A DNA stretch of 64,000 nt from Calonectria ilicicola. Taxonomy: Eukaryota > Ascomycota > Sordariomycetes > Hypocreales > Nectriaceae. Every line of letters starts with the position of its first letter. Position 1 is the stretch's first letter. Below are positions 36,878 through 48,405 of the stretch, one piece after another. Under the pieces are notes generated by a model that worked only from the letters and a program-made list of their open reading frames with translations, did not search any database and had not been told where the DNA came from. A program made the translations under genes and the position numbers. The stretch is from assembly GCA_020809705.1 (NCBI GenBank), contig CP085827.1, positions 992,001-1,056,000 on the forward strand. Reading direction: 5' to 3'.

Positions 36878-37773
36878 GGCGGGAGCGAAGGGAACACACA
36901 GACGAACGCAGGGGGTGGGAAGACAAAAAAAGAGAGCAGTAGGTCTGTTTGGAGGCACGACAATCCGGAGGGGCGAGGGTCAAGGCGGAGGCAGGCGGGG
37001 GGAAGAAGAGAGAAGCCCGTTGGCTGCCAATCAATGGCAAGAAGGGGACGGGGAGGGTGTTTCTCTTTAGCAGGCGGGCTTGTGACGCTTTTTTGGAGCG
37101 CCGCAGAAGGATGGAGGAATGCAAAGAAGGGTATATTGAAAAGAAATAAGGGACGAGAGGAGCTAAGGCGGCGTTGGCGTTGGTGAGATGATGCTCTTCA
37201 CATGGTGCAGTAGGTGAGCCGTGTCCGAATATTAGCCGGCGCAACGGACGGGACAACTTGGGAAGTTGGCCCAGCAAGGCGAGGTCGAGCTCTTTTTCTT
37301 TTTTTTTTAAGGTGTTTGTTTGGTTTGGTCTCTCTTTGTTTTATTGAATTGAATCTGGCTCCCTGGGGATTTGCATGCATTTAACACGGAGGAGGATATT
37401 GCAATCGACCATTAAAATGAAATTTGGAAAAAGGAAATACAAGTATAAGAATAAAAGTAAACAAAAGCATCTGTTGTATAAATCCCAAGCCCACTTTGAA
37501 CGGTTGCGTATGCTCCCGTCAGTCTCCACGTGGGGATTATATACCCTAGCACAACCAGAACAGCCTTGCACAACGGAACCACCGTCTCAGTTTAAGCAAG
37601 CTACCCACTTTGTCGTGCGCCGCACTACTACTTGGAACTGCACCACTAACTTACCACCACCACCACTACTACCACCACCGGCACTACCTGCGTGCGGGTC
37701 CCCCTGCCCTGCTGCTAAACATCAATCTTCATGAGGTGAAAGGATCCATCCACCGCCGCCCACCGCCTGGAAA
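36878..37773. promoter_or_regulatory. Shared divergent promoter region (zinc finger / med7)
   Basis: 0.9 kb lies between two start codons facing apart. An AT-rich core lies at about 37410-37480 and a CCA-trinucleotide-rich leader at 37650-37685 just before the med7 ATG. No specific factor sites were recognised. Confidence 0.5.
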
Positions 37774-38594
37774 ATGGCCGACCAGCAAGAGGGCAACGCG
37801 CTCGCCGCCACCTTTCCCAACCCGCCGCCCTTCTGGAAGGACTTCACGCCCGACCGCATCGCCCGCATCGAGGAGCTGCGAGCAGCGCACATCCAGCAGC
37901 ACGGCGGCGATGCCGCGACGACGCGCATCCCAGACGTGCCCGAGGACCTGACCAACCTGCAGCCGCCCGCGGAGCCGGCTGATGGCCGCTGGAGGGTGTT
38001 TGGAGACCAGTACATGGTGAGCATCGATCCGCTGGGGTGGGGTTTTACATTCGTGGGCACGCCCAATGCTAACTACGCCTTCTCCCAATCCTCCAGCTGG
38101 ACGACAAGCTCCCCACGCTCGAAGAACAGGGCATCACCAATCTCCCATCCTCGTCGCAGTCCGAGTCCAAGGATGCAAAGCACTTTGACCGCGCACTGGA
38201 GCTCAAGCGGCTGGCCAAGTCGCTTCTGCTCAACTTCCTCGAGCTGTCGGGCGTGCTCTCGCGCAACCCGTCGCACGCCGAGGCCAAGGTGGCGGACCTG
38301 CGCACCCTCTTCATCAACTTCCACCACATCCTCAACGAGTACCGCCCGCACCAGGCCCGCGAGTCGGCCATTGCCCTGATGCAGGAGCACCTGGACCGCA
38401 CCCGCACCGAGACCATGGCCATCCGCGCCCAGGTCGACAAGGCCCGCCGCGTGCTCGACGGCCTGGGCAGCCTGAGCATCCCCGATGTGCCCCAGCCGCT
38501 GGGTGCTGGCGGCAAGGACGAGGCCGACTGGGACGCTGTAGCCCTTGAGCGCGAGAAAGACGCCTGGGCCGCGACAGATGCATTGTTTGCCTAG
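37774..38594 (+). CDS. med7: Mediator complex subunit 7
   Basis: Two exons, 37774-38016 and 38097-38594, with an 80 bp intron (GTGAGC donor, CTAAC branch, CTCCAG acceptor). The product is 246 residues, typical for fungal Med7. The N-terminus contains the family signature FPNPPPFWKDFTPDRIARIEEL and a Pro-rich segment (LQPPAEPADGRWRVFGDQY). The middle and C-terminal part (HFDRALELKRLAKSLLLNFLELSGVLS, FINFHHILNEYRPHQARESAIALM) forms the helices that pair with Med21 in the Mediator middle module. The complex links sequence-specific activators to RNA polymerase II in the nucleus. Strong G/C at third codon positions matches its neighbours. It is divergent from the zinc-finger gene and convergent with the small CaaX gene. 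Confidence 0.95.
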
Positions 38595-39208
38595 GAAAAG
38601 ACATGGCATCTGATGACGACAAATTGACGACGGGTCCCCGGGGGGGGGAACACGAGGAGAGCAGCCAAGCAGACACTTCTTTAGGATCACACGGCCCGGC
38701 GTTACAAAAAGTGCCAGGCTCCAAAGCTGCTCAACGTAATACTGCACCTGCTGCAAACCAGATATCTCAAATCGAGGCCACTGGTTTATCTATGCCTTGG
38801 TTCGAGAATATACACTTGATTGTTTATTATATAAATCATGACAACGGATTTGGGAGCATAGCTGGGCCAAAGAGCCCCCCATCAGATGCAACCCCTTAGC
38901 ATTGGGAGGACGACTGGGGATGAAATAACCTTAAATACGAGATACGAGGATCCGGCAGCATCATATAGCTAAAGGCTGCAGTCTTGTCCCATCAATGGGG
39001 CTCACCAAAAGGCACAGAAGAGATAGCGATTGTAAAAGAGTTCACTACACGCATGAGCTTCCATGGCGCAATAGGCAAATGTTCATTACACGTTCAATTT
39101 CGTCATCTATCATGATAATAAAGAGTCCCCATGTCTAAAAACAAGACACCCATCACGCAACGGCCTCGTTCCGCCGAGCCAAGTTGTTTCCATTTCTGAA
39201 TCTGCCCT
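38595..39208. other. Convergent intergenic region
   Basis: 614 bp lies between the med7 stop and the stop of the CaaX gene. It is AT-richer than the coding DNA and includes an 8-base G run at about 38641. I see only 3' flanks. Confidence 0.6.
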
Positions 39209-39376
39209 CTACAGGATGACGCAGGGGATGCAGCAGCATTCGTAGTCGCCGCACTCGATGCAGCGGGTCTTGCCGCCCGTGGCCTCGGCGGGCTTGATGA
39301 TGCTCTCGGCGATGGACGTGGCAGAGCTGCCGGGACCGTTGCGGTTGACGAGAGAGTTTCCTAATCCGCAAGCCAT
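39209..39376 (-). CDS. 55-residue Cys-rich protein ending in a CaaX prenylation box
   Basis: A short complete frame from the ATG at 39376 to TAG at 39209. It starts MACGLGNSLVNRNGPG, has a central AESIIKPAEATGGKTRC segment, and ends CGDYECCCIPCVIL. The last four residues, Cys-Val-Ile-Leu, form a CaaX box whose terminal Leu favours geranylgeranylation by GGTase-I. Three adjacent cysteines (48-50) just upstream could be palmitoylated, as in Ras-type tails. Seven cysteines in total (3, 39, 42, 48, 49, 50, 52) also allow metal binding. Third codon positions are mostly G/C, as in real genes nearby. A well-formed intron (39432-39576: GTAAGT donor, CTAAC branch, CAG acceptor) sits just upstream, in the expected 5'-UTR. 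I do not recognise a named family. It is probably a membrane-attached small protein; a pheromone-type precursor is a less likely alternative. Confidence 0.75.
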   Translation of the reverse strand: MACGLGNSLVNRNGPGSSATSIAESIIKPAEATGGKTRCIECGDYECCCIPCVIL

Positions 39377-39431
39377 CTTGTTGGATTTGCTTTTTTGTAT
39401 TTCCTTTCGGTTCTTGCGATTCGGGCTGGTG

Positions 39432-39576
39432 CTGTCTCAGGCATTTTTTGTTAGAATAAGGCATTGTGATGAGGTCATGGGTGGACGGCGCGCGTGTACT
39501 TGTACTTGGGCGGTGTACAAGCGCATCCGCAACAGGATGTATACAGACAGGGTGCAGCCGGGCAAAAGCGACTTAC
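39432..39576 (-). other. Predicted 5'-UTR intron of the CaaX gene
   Basis: On the minus strand the sequence shows donor GTAAGT (39576 down), branch site CTAAC (39454-39450) and acceptor ACAG (ending at 39432), 145 bp in all. It lies 55 bp upstream of the ATG at 39376. Splicing would join non-coding leader only. It is evidence that the short frame downstream is transcribed. Confidence 0.6.
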
Positions 39577-41656
39577 AGTGTGGTTTGATCCAAGCGCGAT
39601 GTTAGTAGAGCTGGAGCTGGATGAATTGGGTTCAGTTGAATGTGTCAAGAGTTGTGAAAGGAAAAGGAAGAGAATGCAAGTGCAGACGGCGGGATTCCTT
39701 CAAAGGCCCCCTACAAGCTTGGCACTCAGGAGGGCAGTGTGGTAAGTAGTGCCTTGGCTTGGCTGGCCTCGTTTGCGTCACCACATGGCGGGGGTGCTTA
39801 TGCGCTACCAGAACAAGCTTGAACAAATTAAGGGACAAGCAAGTCCGGCTGCGGGCGGCGGCGGCACAGCCGCGGTAAGCAAGCAAGCAAGCAGAGTGTC
39901 GCAGCAAGCGTAATACGACGGAGGCGGCTCAGGGAAGAAGTGCGCGCACCACACCTCAAAAGGTGGGGGAGGGGACGCTAACAGCCAAAGCTCCAACAAG
40001 CTCTCTTTTTTTTGTGACAGTTGGAGCATGAGAAAACGTCTGAAGTACAAGCTATCCATCATTGAGACAGTAAAAAAAAATGTATCAGGATCCATGATAT
40101 GATACATTGATAAGAATGACCCTTTTTTTTTTCTTTTTTTTTTTTTTTTTTTTTTCCATTGCCGCTTACACGGAGGGGAGGGTGCTTTGAGAGGTGAAGA
40201 GCACACAACCACCCGCCCCCCACTTCCCTCAAGTAACACCAACACGACAACTTTTTTTATGAAGCATTTTATTCCAGCTGTTGGCCGGCGCAGCGGCCCC
40301 CTTGTGCTCTCCCGACCCCATTGAGGCTCGCCTTCTCTTCTCTCTTCCCTCCGCAGGCTAAACTGCTTTACGTCCCGGGCCGGCTTGGCAGACGAGAAGG
40401 GAAGTAGATGCATATTCTAGTGTTTCACCAGCGGCCAGCATATCGACCACCTTGCCGTGCAATGTATATATACACACACACACGATTTTTGTTCTTCGCC
40501 TTGGTTTTTTTTTTTGACTACCCTGCCAAGGCGTACCATTTGATTACGTGGACTCTCGCTCGGAGCCGAATGCGAGGCAGAATCAGGCACAACAGCTGCG
40601 GCAAATGGGTGGAGGTGGTGGTGGTGGAGCTCCTCTCCCAGCTCTTGTGTCTCTTGCAGATCGCTATGCTGTACAAGCTCGTTCGAGTCATGGCATTTCT
40701 ATCTAATTCAAGATGGCGAGGGGAAAACAAAATAAGTCATGTAAATCATCCCTTCGCTTAGAACAGCGCTGTGTTTGAGACCCAACAAAAAAAACAGAAA
40801 AAAAAAAAAAGAAAAGAAAAGGACGCTACGCTACGTATCGTGTGCCTCACCGTCGTCCATGGGCCAGGAACCTGGCCTCCGGATGGATACTGGTGATAAT
40901 TTTCCACCATTTGCACCACGGTTAGCCGTTGGAACAAGGAAACCCCTCCCCGGCCAACCGGCCCAAGACGTGGCATGCCGTTAAGCCCGTCGTCGCCTAT
41001 CTCCACCTTTTTCGCATCCACTGCCTGATTGATTCACCTGATAAACGCCTTACAGTATCATCATCTGCGTGAAGAGCAAAGATTGTAACCACACTTTGTT
41101 TTTTTGTACCAATTTCCTTCCTGCTGACTTCTAAACAAATAACCATCATAAGGATGTAGAAAATAGATAATAAGGTAATGTAGAGTAAGCCTTGTTTTTC
41201 TGTTCCGATGCAGTTGAGTTTTGTGGTGTCAAAGTGACCAGTCACAGGGGGCACGCAATCTTTCTTAAAGTTTGGCCGATGGGTTACGGCGTCAATAGTG
41301 TTACCACTGATTTGACTTGCTTCACATTATACTTCACAGCCGGCCATCACCACTCTTTCTTATAAATGCTCGATATGTCATAGTGTCAAGTTGATAGCAA
41401 TGTTGAATACTCTTGTCAGATACATATAATAAAGCTGGCCCACAAGGCCAATCCGTTTCTTTTCCCACCCTCCTATATTGTCCTCTTGGTTCATTGAAAT
41501 CCCCCAGACATCATGATAAAAAAAAAATCTCCAAAAAACACCACACACCGTGCCCCACCGTATAACGAGGGAGCATCCGTAGACTACTCGAAAGATCACA
41601 AAAGCCACCTCCTTCCTTCAAATCACAAACCTTCCTTCTGCAGTAATCCCCCCCTA
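39577..41656. other. 2.1 kb intergenic region, no gene seen
   Basis: It lies upstream of the CaaX gene and downstream of bye1, so it should hold the CaaX promoter. Features are a long interrupted T-run (40123-40155), an A/G tract at about 40787-40820 and AT-rich sequence near 41100-41560. Frames such as 39805-40413 (-) run through homopolymers and have no domain. Confidence 0.5.
40123..40155. repeat. Poly-T tract, 33 bases with one interruption
   Basis: An almost uninterrupted T run in non-coding DNA. It is the longest homopolymer in the window. No flanking mobile-element signature is visible. Confidence 0.85.
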
Positions 41657-44464
41657 TCAATGCGCATGTCCTACTTCTGCTGCTTTTCTTTCCGCGCTCT
41701 CCTTCTCTAACAATGATCCTAGGTGTTGCAAATCCTCTCTCGCTCGTGGGTCCCGGTCAAAGATGCCCTTGATAACTTCCCACTCTCTCCTGGACATCTG
41801 GAACGCCTGCGGTAGAATAAACTGAACCGTTGGTACGCTAATCAATGGACCAAGCACTTCTTGAGCCATGGCGTGACCGGCCTGTTGCGCCTGGTACTTT
41901 TGGGCCTCCGACATTTGGCCCGGTGTCACGGTTGGGGCCGGAGGTGTTACTGAGGGTGTTGGTGCTACAGGTGCAGGTGCAGCTGCTTGGGGCCGGGTGT
42001 GGGGAGGCTGAGGGATGGGAACCGGTGTTGTTGACTGCAAGTGTCCATGGAACGGCTGTTGGGGCTGGTGTGGCGAGAACGCGCCTTGAGGAGCCTGGGG
42101 AGTTGCAGGCGAGATGGTTGGAGCCGAGATAGACGCTGTCGAATTGCTTCGCTGCCCATAGCCTGTGGGAGTTGGTGTGCTAGGCGTGTTCGGTTCCTGG
42201 GCTGCCGGGATCAAGTCCTTCAGTTGCTTCAGCTGCTCAGGGTCATTGCGGTATACGAATACTGCCAATAGCATGGGCTCCGTTCGCGTCTTGGGGATCT
42301 TGTTATCAACAAGATTCAACATGAACTCGGGGTAGTTGTCCTCTCCAGCTGGAACCGGAACGAGGTAAGTGTCTCGCACATTGCCCACCACCTTGTCGCC
42401 CACCACTCCATATCGCTTCTTGCTGACAAAGTAATCGATGAGGGCGTTGAACTCGGTGTAGGCCACGGGTGCCACAGGCGTGACGTTGACAACGATGATG
42501 TCTGTGAGGCTGCTGTACCGAAGGCTACACAGGTACTCAATGGCGGACTGCTGAGGAATGCGGCCGGCAACCGTCATACGTTTGGGAATAAGTTTGGTCC
42601 ATGGTCCAACCGTTCCAAAGTTGGCTCCTCCAATATGCTTGGCCGTGGCAGGGAAGTTGGCAATGGAGCTCATAGCAAGTGAGCCACGCCATATCACGTC
42701 AGGATCTTGCGTCTCTTCTGTTGGCGAATAAGGTGGCGAGTCGTTTTCTTCTTGCAGCATTCGGTCGACATCAGGATCCACACCAGGACCGATAGGAAGA
42801 GCTCCCGGAGCCGATGGCCTACGAAGCTGGGTGCTGGTGGGAGACTTGACGCTTGAAAAGACCTTTCCAATGTCAAAGTTTGGATTGCTAGGTGAGTGCT
42901 GTCCTGCTTCGGCATTTTGAGCCGGGTGTGACGCCAAATCAATCTTGTCTCCTGCTGATGGTTCATTCTTCACCGTTGCTGGACGGCGAGGACCAACTGG
43001 TTGAGGCGGCGCATCGCTGTTAACAAAGGCTTCGTCGTCGACAACCTCCTCTCCCTTGTGTGTCCTGCGGACGCGAGGACCAGTCTCCGATGTGTAAAGG
43101 ATTGATTGCTTCTCGGCCTTAGCCTTCATCTCGGCTGTTTGCCTTTGCATTTCCGAAGAAGCAAGCTTCTCCGACGACATGACAGCCAGAACAGAAGGCG
43201 ACATGGTTCCACCGACCAGTGCGCTACACAGCTCGGGGTTGTTTTTGAGGTTGAAACTTAGCGTCTTCACTTGTTGGCCGTACTCCTTCATCCCCTTCGT
43301 CGCAGGATGGGTATCAAACACAGCACGTTCGATCTGCAGGGCATAGGTTTCAGACATGGATTCAATCGTCGTACCCTCGTCGAGCTCGAGGTCACCCTGC
43401 TTTTGCATCGATGTGAGGGTATGGCTGATGGATTTGACAAGAGCCTTTGCCGGTCCTGTCCTCACGCCGGCCAGCTCTGATATCGACTTGGCGAGATCAG
43501 GTGGCGGCGTGTAGCTGGGAGGTACGGGAACACCAATTGATTCATTCTCCGATACTCGACGCACCTTGGCAGTCTATGAAAAGCCATTAGCTTCAATTCG
43601 ATCAAATGATGATAATAATGATAAAACAATAAAAAATAGCAGCGAATTTAAAAGACGCAAACGTACCTTTCCTTCAGTGTCGTGGGAATCCTCGCGGGTT
43701 TTACGCTTTCCAGGTTTTGATACCGGTTCCTTCTTCTCTTTGGGCGGTTCGGGAGCTGGGGAGGGCTTTGCTTTGGTGCCAGAAGACTTTTCAAGCTCTT
43801 CTTTGGGATCGCTATTTCGCTTGGCCTTGCCTTTTCTGCCTCCCTTCTTTTTCTTCTTCTCGGCCTCCTCCTCGTGGGCTTTGCGCCTGGCCTCCCATGG
43901 CTTCTCCCCCTTGGCGATGCCGTCGAGGAGGTCCTTGTGGTCTTGGGGTCGGCACTGCTCGCACCAGTAATGCTCGGGTATCTCGTCGTCATATGAGCTC
44001 ACACCGACGCAGACGTTGTGTTGCCATGCGCCGCATGTTTCGCAGGCAATCCATGCCTCTCCCGAGTCTTCGTCTTGTTCTGTTGCTCCGCAGACGCAGC
44101 GGATAATCTCGTCTTCCTGATCATCCTCCTGCTCTGGTTCCTGCTCCTGTTCCTGCTCTTGCTCTTGTTCTTGCTCTTGTTCCTGCTCTTGCTCAGTCTG
44201 CTGCTCCTTGGCCTTCTTGCCCTTCTTCGTCTGTCGTCGCTTGGGGGCTGCTGTGGGCTCGAGTTCGTCAAATGATTTCGTGTGCTGGCCCTTTGTGGCG
44301 CGCACCGATCGTCGCGGTTCGGCTTCTCCTGAGTCGACTGTGTTAGTTCGAGCGCGATTCGTCTTGCGACCGTTCTCCCGAGCTGCGCTTCCACGAGGTG
44401 CGTGGCCAGTTCCGAGGGGCGCATCATGGGACGGCCTTGAGGGTGGCTGTCGCTTACCAGACAT
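41657..44464 (-). CDS. bye1: Bye1-type transcription elongation regulator (PHD-TFIIS-SPOC)
   Basis: Two exons on the minus strand, 44464-43667 and 43573-41657, with a 93 bp intron (GTACGT...CATAG). The product is 904 residues. A basic N-terminus and a Gln-Glu dipeptide repeat (about 90-112) precede a PHD finger with Cys123, Cys125, Cys141, Cys144, His149, Cys152, Cys168 and Cys171 in C4HC3 order. The TFIIS-like central domain spans about 285-440 (PAKALVKSISHTLTSM...ERAVFDTHP...KTLSFNLKNNPEL). A SPOC domain spans about 555-715 (VIWRGSLAMSSIANFPATA...MLLAVFVYR). The C-terminus is Pro/Gln-rich. In yeast Bye1 binds RNA polymerase II through the TFIIS-like domain and trimethyl-H3K4 through the PHD finger. 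Order and spacing match that family fully. It is divergent from the proteasome gene. Confidence 0.93.
44129..44200 (-). repeat. In-frame Glu-Gln dipeptide repeat in bye1
   Basis: Hexanucleotide-like units on the minus strand encode alternating Glu and Gln for about 23 residues just before the PHD finger. Synonymous GAG/GAA and CAG/CAA mixing suggests an older, partly stabilised repeat. Confidence 0.85.
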
Positions 44465-46057
44465 GAGGGCGATGTGTGGTGGTATGTGGCGATCTAGGTT
44501 CTGAGGGATGTGCAGGTGCTTGGGCAGAATTGACTACTGTTGCAGCGAAGAGCGAGAGGGCCGTCCGGCCAGACAAGCATTGGATAATTACGTAGGCAAC
44601 TCTAGCAGTCACGACTAGTTCACGGCGAACCCTTCCCAGCTAAATCCGTGTGAAGTCTCCTCCACAACTCTGTTTTCCTGGTGCGGGTCAAGGCAAGCAA
44701 GCAAGCGATGCCGCCGATAAGAGTCGCAGCGCCTCGTGGCAATGTAGGCACCGTTGTCGCGAAGTCCGAGCAAGGCGCGCAAGCTGTGCGAGGGCAATGC
44801 GCGAGGCTGCAGTGGGTGGTGAAGGTGGTTGGACGCGCCCGAGTGTGGTGAAAGCAAGCTCGCGCGGGTGGGGGAAAAAGAATTGGCGTCGCGTGCACTG
44901 TCACTTCCCGCAGCAAAGCTCGGGTCGCAGAGCGTTGCGTTGTCGGCAAAGGCGGTGGGGAAAAGTGGGCGACGCAGGAATTTCTGCACTCGAGGACGAG
45001 GACGCAGATGCAATAAAAAGCCGCGACAGAGACTGGACAGAGGCCGGACGATGCCGGGGCGTGGGCTGGACGCGGTGTTGATGCGGAGAGGAAGTTCGAA
45101 GGAGGGAAGCAAGCTCGTGCTTGTACTGTACTTGTGGAGGTGACGAAGCACCTGCCTGACCTTGGTTAGAAGGATGTCACCACAGGATCTGCATTCTACA
45201 GGCTACGGAGAAGAGTGCATGTCCCCGGCATGTGCAGTGCAGCCAGTGCAGTGCAGCAGGAGAGAGCGCGGGAACACTCGCTTTACTCAGCGGGCGCGGT
45301 ACGGTACCATGGATTGCGTATGTATCGCTGTGTACCACGGTACTTGTCACCCGCCACACAAGATGCTAATTTACAAGTCTCGCCGTGGGTGAAGGTACGT
45401 GCGGGTGCTGTGGCGGGTGCACCAATTCTGCATCCTAGTACAATAATAATAATTCTGGTACCTCGGGTACTCTGGCTCGCCCGTTGCGGCCGTCACACTC
45501 TGAGTGAGGTGAGTCCCAGATGGCTGATGAATGCCTGATTTGTGGTCGCATTCTTGCCTGGGTCATGAGACACCAATCTGCATCAAGCAGCTTCTAGTAG
45601 CAACGCTTATACTCTGTACGTACCTACTGTACATTACACACACATGAGCAACGAGCATAATCACGTGATGTGTCACATTGCTCCTTCGTCCTGTCCGTCC
45701 GGAACAACTTCGGATCACAAAACGGGGAAACCCTCAAGCCCCTCACCTCAGCCTTGTCAGCCTTGCATTCCCCAAGTCCCCAGTCCCTCCCTCATCCCAT
45801 CGGTACGTAGCTTTTCTTCCAGCCTCAGGTATCCATTCTGCCCACCTAGCACCTCCAGCCAGCAGTGGGAGCTAACGCGGCGCGGCTGTGGCCTGGAGCT
45901 CAGTTAGACAACGACGTAACGAATCTCAACTCCAAATCCGCCCAATCTTTCACCCCAGCAGCTCTCTATTTCGCCGCTTCGCCAACCTCTCCCCGAGCTC
46001 GCTGATTCACGCATCCGTCTCCTTTTATTTCCATAGTCAACGCTCCATTTTTTTGCC
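44465..46057. promoter_or_regulatory. Shared divergent region (bye1 / proteasome alpha-4)
   Basis: 1.6 kb lies between two start codons facing apart. It contains several short repeats of GTGCAGTGCAG type near 45230-45260 and pyrimidine-rich leader sequence before 46058. A 178-codon minus frame at 44615-45151 lies at the bye1 5' side but has random-looking composition. No factor sites could be named. Confidence 0.5.
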
Positions 46058-47035
46058 ATGTCTCGCCGTTACGATTCCCGAGTGCGTTTGCCCGCCGCAG
46101 CTGCCCCAGCTCCAACCCCATCCACCACGAGAGCTCCCCCACGCTGACCGCTCTCGCAGACAACCATCTTCTCACCAGAGGGCCGACTGTACCAGGTCGA
46201 GTATGCACTAGAAGCCATCTCTCACGCCGGTACCGCCATTGGCATCCTCGCCAAGGATGGCATCGTCCTGGCTGCCGAGCGAAAGGTCACCTCCAAGCTG
46301 CTGGAGCAGGATACTTCGGCAGAGAAGCTCTACATTCTCAACGAGTGCGCCACACCATCCACCCTGCTATATCAATCCAGCCCCTAGTCCCCGCTAACAC
46401 CTTCGCTTGCAGCAACATGATCTGCGCTGTTGCAGGTATGACCGCCGACGCCAACATCCTCATCAACTACGCCCGACAAGCAGCCCAGCGCTACCTCCTC
46501 ACCTACAACGAAGACATCCCCTGCGAGCAGCTCGTCCGCCGACTGTGTGATTTGAAGCAAGGTTACACCCAGCATGGTGGTCTCCGACCTTTTGGTGTAT
46601 CCTTCATCTACGCCGGCTGGGACCCTCGAAGACAATTCCAGCTCTACCTCAGCAACCCCTCAGGCAACTATGGTGGCTGGAAGGCCACAAGTGCGGGAGC
46701 CAACAACGCAAGCGCCCAGAGCTTGTTGAAGCAGGATTACAAGGAGGACTGCACACTGGATGAAGCTTGCGGCATGGCTGTCAAGGTCCTCAGCAAGACG
46801 ATGGACTCCACCAAGCTGAGCAGTGAAAAGAGTAGGTTCCCACCCTTGATTTTGGTTTTTTTTTTTTTTTCCTAAGATATACATATAAACTAACATGACA
46901 ATTACAGTCGAATTTGCGACGGTGGGACAGACCGAGGATGGCAAAATCTACCACAGGCTGTGGAGTGCTGACGAGATCACGGCATTGTTGAAGAAGCATG
47001 ACCTGGCCAAGACTGAGGATACGGAGGAGAAGTAG
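46058..47035 (+). CDS. PRE9: 20S proteasome subunit alpha-4 (Pre9/PSMA4 type)
   Basis: Four exons: 46058-46081, 46160-46344, 46413-46831 and 46908-47035. The introns are 78, 68 and 76 bp. The product is 251 residues. Exon 1 encodes only MSRRYDSR; exon 2 continues [20 protein letters not shown], the proteasome alpha-type signature. The segments [60 protein letters not shown] and [12 protein letters not shown] identify the alpha-4 paralogue (yeast Pre9 is alpha-3 in yeast numbering). The C-terminal tail ends [16 protein letters not shown]. It is a structural, non-catalytic ring subunit in the nuclear and cytosolic 20S core, and in yeast the only dispensable one. It converges with the PAP2 gene, with 260 bp between stops. 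Confidence 0.96.
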
Positions 47036-47295
47036 AGACAATAGAAATTTTTTGATAGATGACGAAAGGGGACTTGGGCTGTCCCACATCGCCCCTGTAA
47101 CAATAATATCATGGAATGACCAAAACGAAGTCGAACCAGCGCCGTTTAGCACCAACAACAGTATGCACCTCCCATGCAATGTTATACACAACGAAAGACA
47201 GTATATTGTCCAAGACAGTCTCCGGCCCCAGTTGAGTTTTGCCGAACCTGAATTTCAAGCCAGGTGACTACCAATCCTAATATCCTACATCAGCT

Positions 47296-48405
47296 TCATA
47301 TATCTCGTAATTCGTCCAGCTCATATCCTACATCGGTCCCGGCCCTAGCCTCTTCGTCATCGGTGACCCGCTGCCAACCTGGCTGGGTGTCTGTTCCGGG
47401 TCGGGGATATGGCTCATCGCAGTTTGAGCTGGAGAGTCGGGGCCAGTGTCTCCGGTAGCTCCAGTACGCCACGGTCATGCCCAAGACTGAGCCGACACAG
47501 ACATCGTAGACATCGTGCCTGTAGTCTTCACATCTTGAAATGGCAATGAGGGCAGCGCCAATGAGCGGCATGAGGCAGACAAGCGCCCTGCTAAGGTCAC
47601 GGCCACCAGCGGCATATCGAAAGATATGAAGTTGGCCTGCAAAGAAGAGACTGAGAAATCCGAGGCCGGCAAAGGAGAAAGAAGAGTGTCCAGAGGGGAA
47701 AGATCGCCAGCCATCTTGGAGGAGGTGGCCGTTGGGTGTCGTGCAGACGTCGATAGTGACAAGAGTGTCAGGCTTTGTATCTGCGGCAGGCTTGCACCGA
47801 TCCAGAAGATCGGGGCGAGGCCGGCCGACAGCATTCTTGATGATGTCAGTGATGAAAGAAGTGAGCACAATAGAAATGGCAAATGAGAGATAGGTAACTT
47901 CATGCTTGGCAGGAGACGACCTTGCCCAGAAGTTGTAAGCGACGAGGATGCCGAGTGGTACGAAAAGAGCATAGACAAAGTTCATGGCTACATGCGATGG
48001 TAAGTGAGTTATCCTGCAGCATCTCGATAGAGACCCTGGACCGAATGGCTCAGAGACAACGTACCGACGGGGACGCGCTCATGCTCTGCGTGAGGGAATG
48101 AGATTCTAAGGTCATTGATGAAGAACATTCGGTGAAATGGTGAGACAAAGAGAATAATCTGCGATAGGTGAGGGAACAGCCATCAGCGATGTTGCAATCT
48201 CTCGCCGGCATATAGGGCGCCAAGCTTACGAGTATCCATCCTGCCAACAGGACGCCAAAGCCTACGTAATCAGGCGCATGCGTCGTCTGTGTGAGAATGT
48301 CAGTTTTAACGATGGGCACAAGTATGTGAGCCAGCAGACCTTCCAATATCTCTGCAAAAACCCAATCGGCCCCGTGGCCTTGGGGGGGTTGCGGGTTGGC
48401 GCCAT
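47296..48405 (-). CDS. PAP2-family lipid phosphate phosphatase (Dpp1/Lpp1-like)
   Basis: Four exons on the minus strand: 48405-48340, 48286-48230, 48158-48065 and 47987-47296. The introns are 53, 71 and 77 bp, and the second exon is a 57 bp micro-exon. The product is 302 residues. Splicing gives RYWK-TTHAPDYVGFGVLLAGWIL-IILFVSPFHRMFFINDLRISFPHAEHERVPV, matching the start of fungal diacylglycerol pyrophosphate phosphatases. The three PAP2 motifs are present: K-x6-RP (Lys123, Arg130-Pro131), PSGH (170-173) and SR-x5-H-x3-D (Ser223, Arg224, His230, Asp234). Six membrane helices are expected. Family enzymes remove phosphate from diacylglycerol pyrophosphate, phosphatidate and lysophosphatidate in the vacuole or Golgi membrane. 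The hydrophilic C-terminus is cytosolic and probably variable. Function is secure at family level; substrate preference is not. Confidence 0.9.

Noticed and set aside
39153..39464. 103-codon - strand frame overlapping the CaaX gene in another frame
   Set aside because: Rich in Arg/His/Gln as expected from an out-of-frame reading; the 55-codon frame has better codon use, an upstream intron and a meaningful C-terminus.
44615..45151. 178-codon - strand frame upstream of bye1
   Set aside because: Random Arg/Leu/Ser/His composition, no motif; probably promoter DNA shared with the proteasome gene.
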